Shown here: piece by piece, positions 19,722-21,731 of the stretch
Numbering within the stretch: position 1 is the first letter of the stretch
Layout: each line of letters opens with the position of its first letter
IMG/VR virus record: IMGVR_UViG_3300042924_001318
Location: 1-21,731 of that record
Direction: 5' to 3' (one strand)
Source: a virus
Length of the DNA: 21,731 nucleotides
Notes under the pieces: model-generated
The model's input: only the letters and a program-made list of their open reading frames with translations
Told to the model about the DNA's origin: nothing
Databases searched by the model: none
Translations under genes and position numbers: made by a program

Positions 19722-19887
19722 GCAACCTATGACACCGAAACAACTACTGAAGATTTATGGCTCCCAGAGCGAGATCGCTCGGGCGTTGGGCGTAACCCGG
19801 CAGGCTGTGCTGCGCTGGTTCAAGGAAGACAAGATTCCTGCGTTGCGCTTGTACCAAATTCAATGCGTGCTGAAGGTCAATGAATAA
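19702..19887 (+). CDS. Cro-like HTH regulator (P22 Cro type)
   Basis: The product has 61 residues from ATG 19702, or 52 from ATG 19729 (MTPKQLLKIYGSQSEIARAL), which leaves the operator dyad wholly upstream; no Shine-Dalgarno site precedes either. The HTH is KIYGSQSEIARALGVTRQAVLRWFKEDKIP, followed by LRLYQIQCVLK, the layout of P22 Cro-like proteins (helix, GSQ, ARALGVTRQAV recognition helix, then IPxLRxYQ). It should bind 18-bp dyads as a dimer. The adjacent perfect dyad over the leftward promoter is the obvious target. Overlaps the next gene by 8 bases. Confidence 0.85.
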   Translation: MSTPVTVQPMTPKQLLKIYGSQSEIARALGVTRQAVLRWFKEDKIPALRLYQIQCVLKVNE

Positions 19888-20194
19888 TCCAGTCACAAAT
19901 AGCACCGACATATCGTGGGCGTCACAGGCCAACGTGCGGTATTGGGAAAGCGTCAAGCACACGCCGTTTGGCAAACTGCGGTTAGCCGATGCGTACCTTG
20001 CTCGGATCGGCGTAGGCGACTGGCAGCAGCGTGCAGAGCGCACCTCGTGGCTGAAGAACTACGTAGGCGACATCCTGCGCTCGCTGGACGATGCGACTGA
20101 GGCATATGGCGACCCGCACGTTCGAGGGATGGTGCGGGAACTGTGGGGCGAACCCGGCGTGACCAAGTTGAAGGCTAGGTGCAAATCGGCATAA
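19880..20194 (+). CDS. 104-residue conserved phage protein of unknown function
   Basis: ATG 19880 overlaps the end of the Cro-like gene by 8 bases; GAAGG lies just before it. The sequence ISWASQANVRYWESVKHTPF, GKLRLADAYLARIGVGDWQQ, RAERTSWLKNYVGDILRSLD and MVRELWGEPGV is mostly helical and basic. No domain is recognised. Position between the regulator and the VRR-NUC gene suggests a role in early control or replication. Confidence 0.72.
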   Translation: MNNPVTNSTDISWASQANVRYWESVKHTPFGKLRLADAYLARIGVGDWQQRAERTSWLKNYVGDILRSLDDATEAYGDPHVRGMVRELWGEPGVTKLKARCKSA

Positions 20195-20195
20195 T
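20168..20195 (+). promoter_or_regulatory. Possible promoter giving a leaderless message for the VRR-NUC gene
   Basis: TTGAAG (20168-20173), 16 bases, then CATAAT (20190-20195), ending 6 bases before ATG 20202. No ribosome site precedes that ATG. Confidence 0.4.
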
Positions 20196-20201
20196 CGGCG
20201 T

Positions 20202-20510
20202 ATGCGCTACGCCAAACGTCGAGACAACAACCACACCGACATCGTAGAAGCCTTACGTAAGGCCAACTTCGAGGTCATCGACTACGCCTCGGCAGGGCAC
20301 GACATCCCTGACCTGTTGGCCGTCAAGCCAATGCACGACGGTATGGCGTGGATTTGCTGGATAGAGGTCAAGGCCAAGGGTGGGCGGCTGTCAGAGGGAC
20401 AGAAACGCTTTCAGGGGCTATTCCAGCCAAGGGGCGAGTGGTACGAAGCCCGTGACCCGGACGACACCGTATGCGCCCTACAGGCGCTTTACTTGCAGCG
20501 CCTTAAATAA
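20202..20510 (+). CDS. VRR-NUC-type nuclease
   Basis: The product has 102 residues from ATG 20202. It shows the short VRR-NUC/PD-(D/E)xK core: a helix (NNHTDIVEALRKANFEVIDY), SAGHDIPDLLAV with Asp 37, WICWIEVKAKGGRLSEGQKR with Glu 55 and Lys 57, and the closing strand GEWYEARDPDDTV. All catalytic positions are intact. Such stand-alone phage enzymes resolve Holliday or flap structures during replication and recombination. No Shine-Dalgarno site is visible; a -10-like box ends 6 bases upstream. Confidence 0.9.
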   Translation: MRYAKRRDNNHTDIVEALRKANFEVIDYASAGHDIPDLLAVKPMHDGMAWICWIEVKAKGGRLSEGQKRFQGLFQPRGEWYEARDPDDTVCALQALYLQRLK

Positions 20511-20522
20511 TTCATTTACAAT
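20493..20522 (+). promoter_or_regulatory. Possible promoter giving a leaderless message for the 20529 gene
   Basis: TTGCAG (20493-20498), 18 bases, then TACAAT (20517-20522), ending 6 bases before ATG 20529. The stretch from -10 to ATG (ACAATACGGCCATG) resembles ATAATCGGCGTATG ahead of the VRR-NUC gene. Confidence 0.45.
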
Positions 20523-20528
20523 ACGGCC

Positions 20529-20759
20529 ATGAAGAACTGGCGCGTATTGAACCAAAACCTGAATCTGTTTAACGAGGCCGAGGTCAAGGCGCTCTTGGAC
20601 GAGGAGATTGCCGGTCAACGGCGTTCCACGTTCCTCAAGCGCCTGCACCAGCGGTACTGCACCCTGCGTGCAAACCGCGAACGGGCTGAGATATTCAGCG
20701 CCGCCGCAAGTATGTCAGGTAGTCAGCCCCTTCCTCCGGGTCCCAAAACGCCTTTATAA
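20529..20759 (+). CDS. Small conserved helical phage protein
   Basis: The product has 76 residues from ATG 20529, without a Shine-Dalgarno site. MKNWRVLNQNLNLFNEAEVK, ALLDEEIAGQRRSTFLKRLH and QRYCTLRANRERAEIFSAAA follow a pattern (LNxNLNxLxExEVxxLLDEE...RLHQRYxTLRxxRER) that I know from short phage proteins of unknown function. The last ~21 codons (SMSGSQPLPPG...) overlap the end of the convergent metallophosphoesterase gene by 65 bases. The conserved part ends before the overlap, so the tail is probably drift. Confidence 0.78.
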   Translation: MKNWRVLNQNLNLFNEAEVKALLDEEIAGQRRSTFLKRLHQRYCTLRANRERAEIFSAAASMSGSQPLPPGPKTPL

Positions 20760-21731
20760 GATCTGGATGGTCAGACGGTAGCGCAGGGTTAATCGTCGTT
20801 AGCGCACAGGGCGACAGGCAGTTGTCCCTGAACCCGCGCTCCTTGGCGTAGCGGTCGTAAATCTTGTACGACGCAACCTTCATCGCGTGCATTGTGATGC
20901 CGCTGATCGCGTCCTTCAGAACGCTATAAGCCGACTCGTGCTTATGACCGGCCACGTATAGGTGGTCACGGGTTCCCATCAGCGCAGCCTTCATCGGGCC
21001 GTGTGCCGGGTTCCAAATGCTAGAGCCGCTGTGGTCGTGCCGGGCGTTGACCCGCACCTCTAGGCCGCTCGGGAACCGAAGCGCTATACGGGCTTCTGAG
21101 GACTTATAGAGCGAGTTCTGGTGCTTGGCTATCCAGCGTAGCGGGTCGCCTGAGCCTGACCACAGGTCGTGGTTGCCGCCGATCATGTAGAGCCAGTCGC
21201 AGCGATTAACAAACCACTCGGCTATCTTCCAAGCCTGCGCGGCAGATGTTGCCTGCTCGCCGTAAAGTTTTGCGAGGCGCCCGACCCAGTTGTTTGTGGT
21301 GTCGCCTACGTTCGCTGCAAACAGCCCCTCAGTGCGGTTCACAAGGTCGGTGTGGCGCTCAATGGCTTCTATGTCGCAACCGTCGTCGTCTACGTGCGGG
21401 TCGCCAAAGTGCAGGATGCCGATAGCACCGGCCATCTTCACTTTGATGGGAATGAGTTTGCTGGCTTCTTCGTGTTCCCGTTTGTGCTGGAACTTGCGCT
21501 TGCGCTGGGCAATCAGTTCCTCGATGGGAACGTCGTCGTCGGGCAGCGCGGTGAACTCGTAGTCGCCCTTGTCTACCACTTGGCGTCCGGGCTGGTAGGT
21601 GGACTCAGGGATAATGTACCCCTTGTCCTTCATCTTTTTTAGCCGCATCTGCAAAGTCCGCTCGTTCATTTTGAACTTTGCAGCGACTATTGCCCGTATG
21701 CCGTTTGCTTCCTGTAGCGACTTTAATATCT
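20695..21731 (-). CDS. Calcineurin-like metallophosphoesterase with N-terminal HTH (5' end beyond right edge)
   Basis: The frame has no stop up to the right edge. An ATG at 21669 would give 324 residues, but the codons upstream continue into a helix-turn-helix (EANGIRAIVAAKFKMNERTL QMRLKKMKDKGY), so the gene begins outside the window. The phosphoesterase domain is complete: GILHFGDPHVDDDG, NVGDTTNNW, GGNHDLW, VNARHDHSG and VAGHKHE supply the two-metal Asp/His/Asn ligands. The HTH may tether it to DNA, as in phage-encoded DNA-repair-type phosphoesterases. Substrate unknown. It is convergent to the 20529 gene. Confidence 0.9.
   Translation of the reverse strand, partial: ILKSLQEANGIRAIVAAKFKMNERTLQMRLKKMKDKGYIIPESTYQPGRQVVDKGDYEFTALPDDDVPIEELIAQRKRKFQHKREHEEASKLIPIKVKMAGAIGILHFGDPHVDDDGCDIEAIERHTDLVNRTEGLFAANVGDTTNNWVGRLAKLYGEQATSAAQAWKIAEWFVNRCDWLYMIGGNHDLWSGSGDPLRWIAKHQNSLYKSSEARIALRFPSGLEVRVNARHDHSGSSIWNPAHGPMKAALMGTRDHLYVAGHKHESAYSVLKDAISGITMHAMKVASYKIYDRYAKERGFRDNCLSPCALTTINPALPSDHPDLIKAFWDPEEGADYLTYLRRR

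Noticed and set aside
21169-21642. 157-codon plus-strand frame opposite the metallophosphoesterase
   Set aside because: It is antisense to an intact catalytic domain, with no supporting signals.

Overview
The window is a piece of a double-stranded DNA tailed-phage genome (Caudoviricetes). The hallmarks are a terminase pair, a P22-type portal, tailspike and fibre genes, an Erf annealing protein, a YqaJ/lambda-type exonuclease, a primase-helicase and a P22-Cro-like regulator. Shine-Dalgarno sites of the AAGGA/GGAG kind and sigma70-like promoters point to a bacterial host, probably Gram-negative, but nothing in the window fixes the host. No integrase, endolysin, tRNA or major capsid gene is present, so lifestyle and tail type are not settled. 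The portal, Cro and Erf types all recall P22-like phages.

Layout: (1) 1-11220, minus strand, late packaging and virion operon, read from right to left: a Cys4 mini-protein, TerS, TerL, four tiny mostly basic proteins, portal, a DUF5856-like protein, a small beta-rich protein, a lectin-like fibre, a small protein, a fibre with a self-cleaving S74 chaperone, a three-gene group with two paralogues, and a pectin-lyase-fold tailspike cut by the left edge. (2) 11221-12087, about 870 bases with no convincing gene, holding a cluster of 18-bp dyads (TGTTGC-N6-GCAACA), other inverted repeats, AT-rich tracts and a strong rightward promoter; it is the best candidate here for an operator array and/or replication origin. 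(3) 12088-14985, plus strand, about sixteen very small accessory genes joined by 1- to 14-base overlaps. Four of the junctions share an identical 13-bp sequence, and two pairs of genes look like a duplicated module. (4) 15011-19647, minus strand, the replication and recombination operon: a small helical protein, Erf, several small genes including a nuclease-like one, the exonuclease, an SSB-like protein, a helical protein, and the D5/DUF5906-type primase-helicase with a structured leader. (5) 19681-19721, a divergent promoter/operator next to the Cro-like gene. (6) 19702-20759, plus strand: Cro-like regulator, an unknown protein, a VRR-NUC nuclease and a small helical protein. (7) 20695 to the right edge, minus strand: a metallophosphoesterase with an N-terminal helix-turn-helix, cut by the edge.

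How it fits together: the Cro-like protein sits beside a perfect 18-bp dyad that overlaps the -35 box of the leftward recombination promoter, so it probably gates that operon. Erf, exonuclease and the SSB-like protein form a recombination cassette feeding the primase-helicase. Late genes run leftward from the non-coding hub. Nearly all genes are translationally coupled through ATGA, GTGA or TAATG overlaps, and I used these overlaps to correct several start sites. The most unusual features are the dyad cluster, the repeated gene-junction sequence, the hairpin that holds the ribosome site ahead of the primase-helicase, and a plus-strand terminator inside the minus-strand replication operon.
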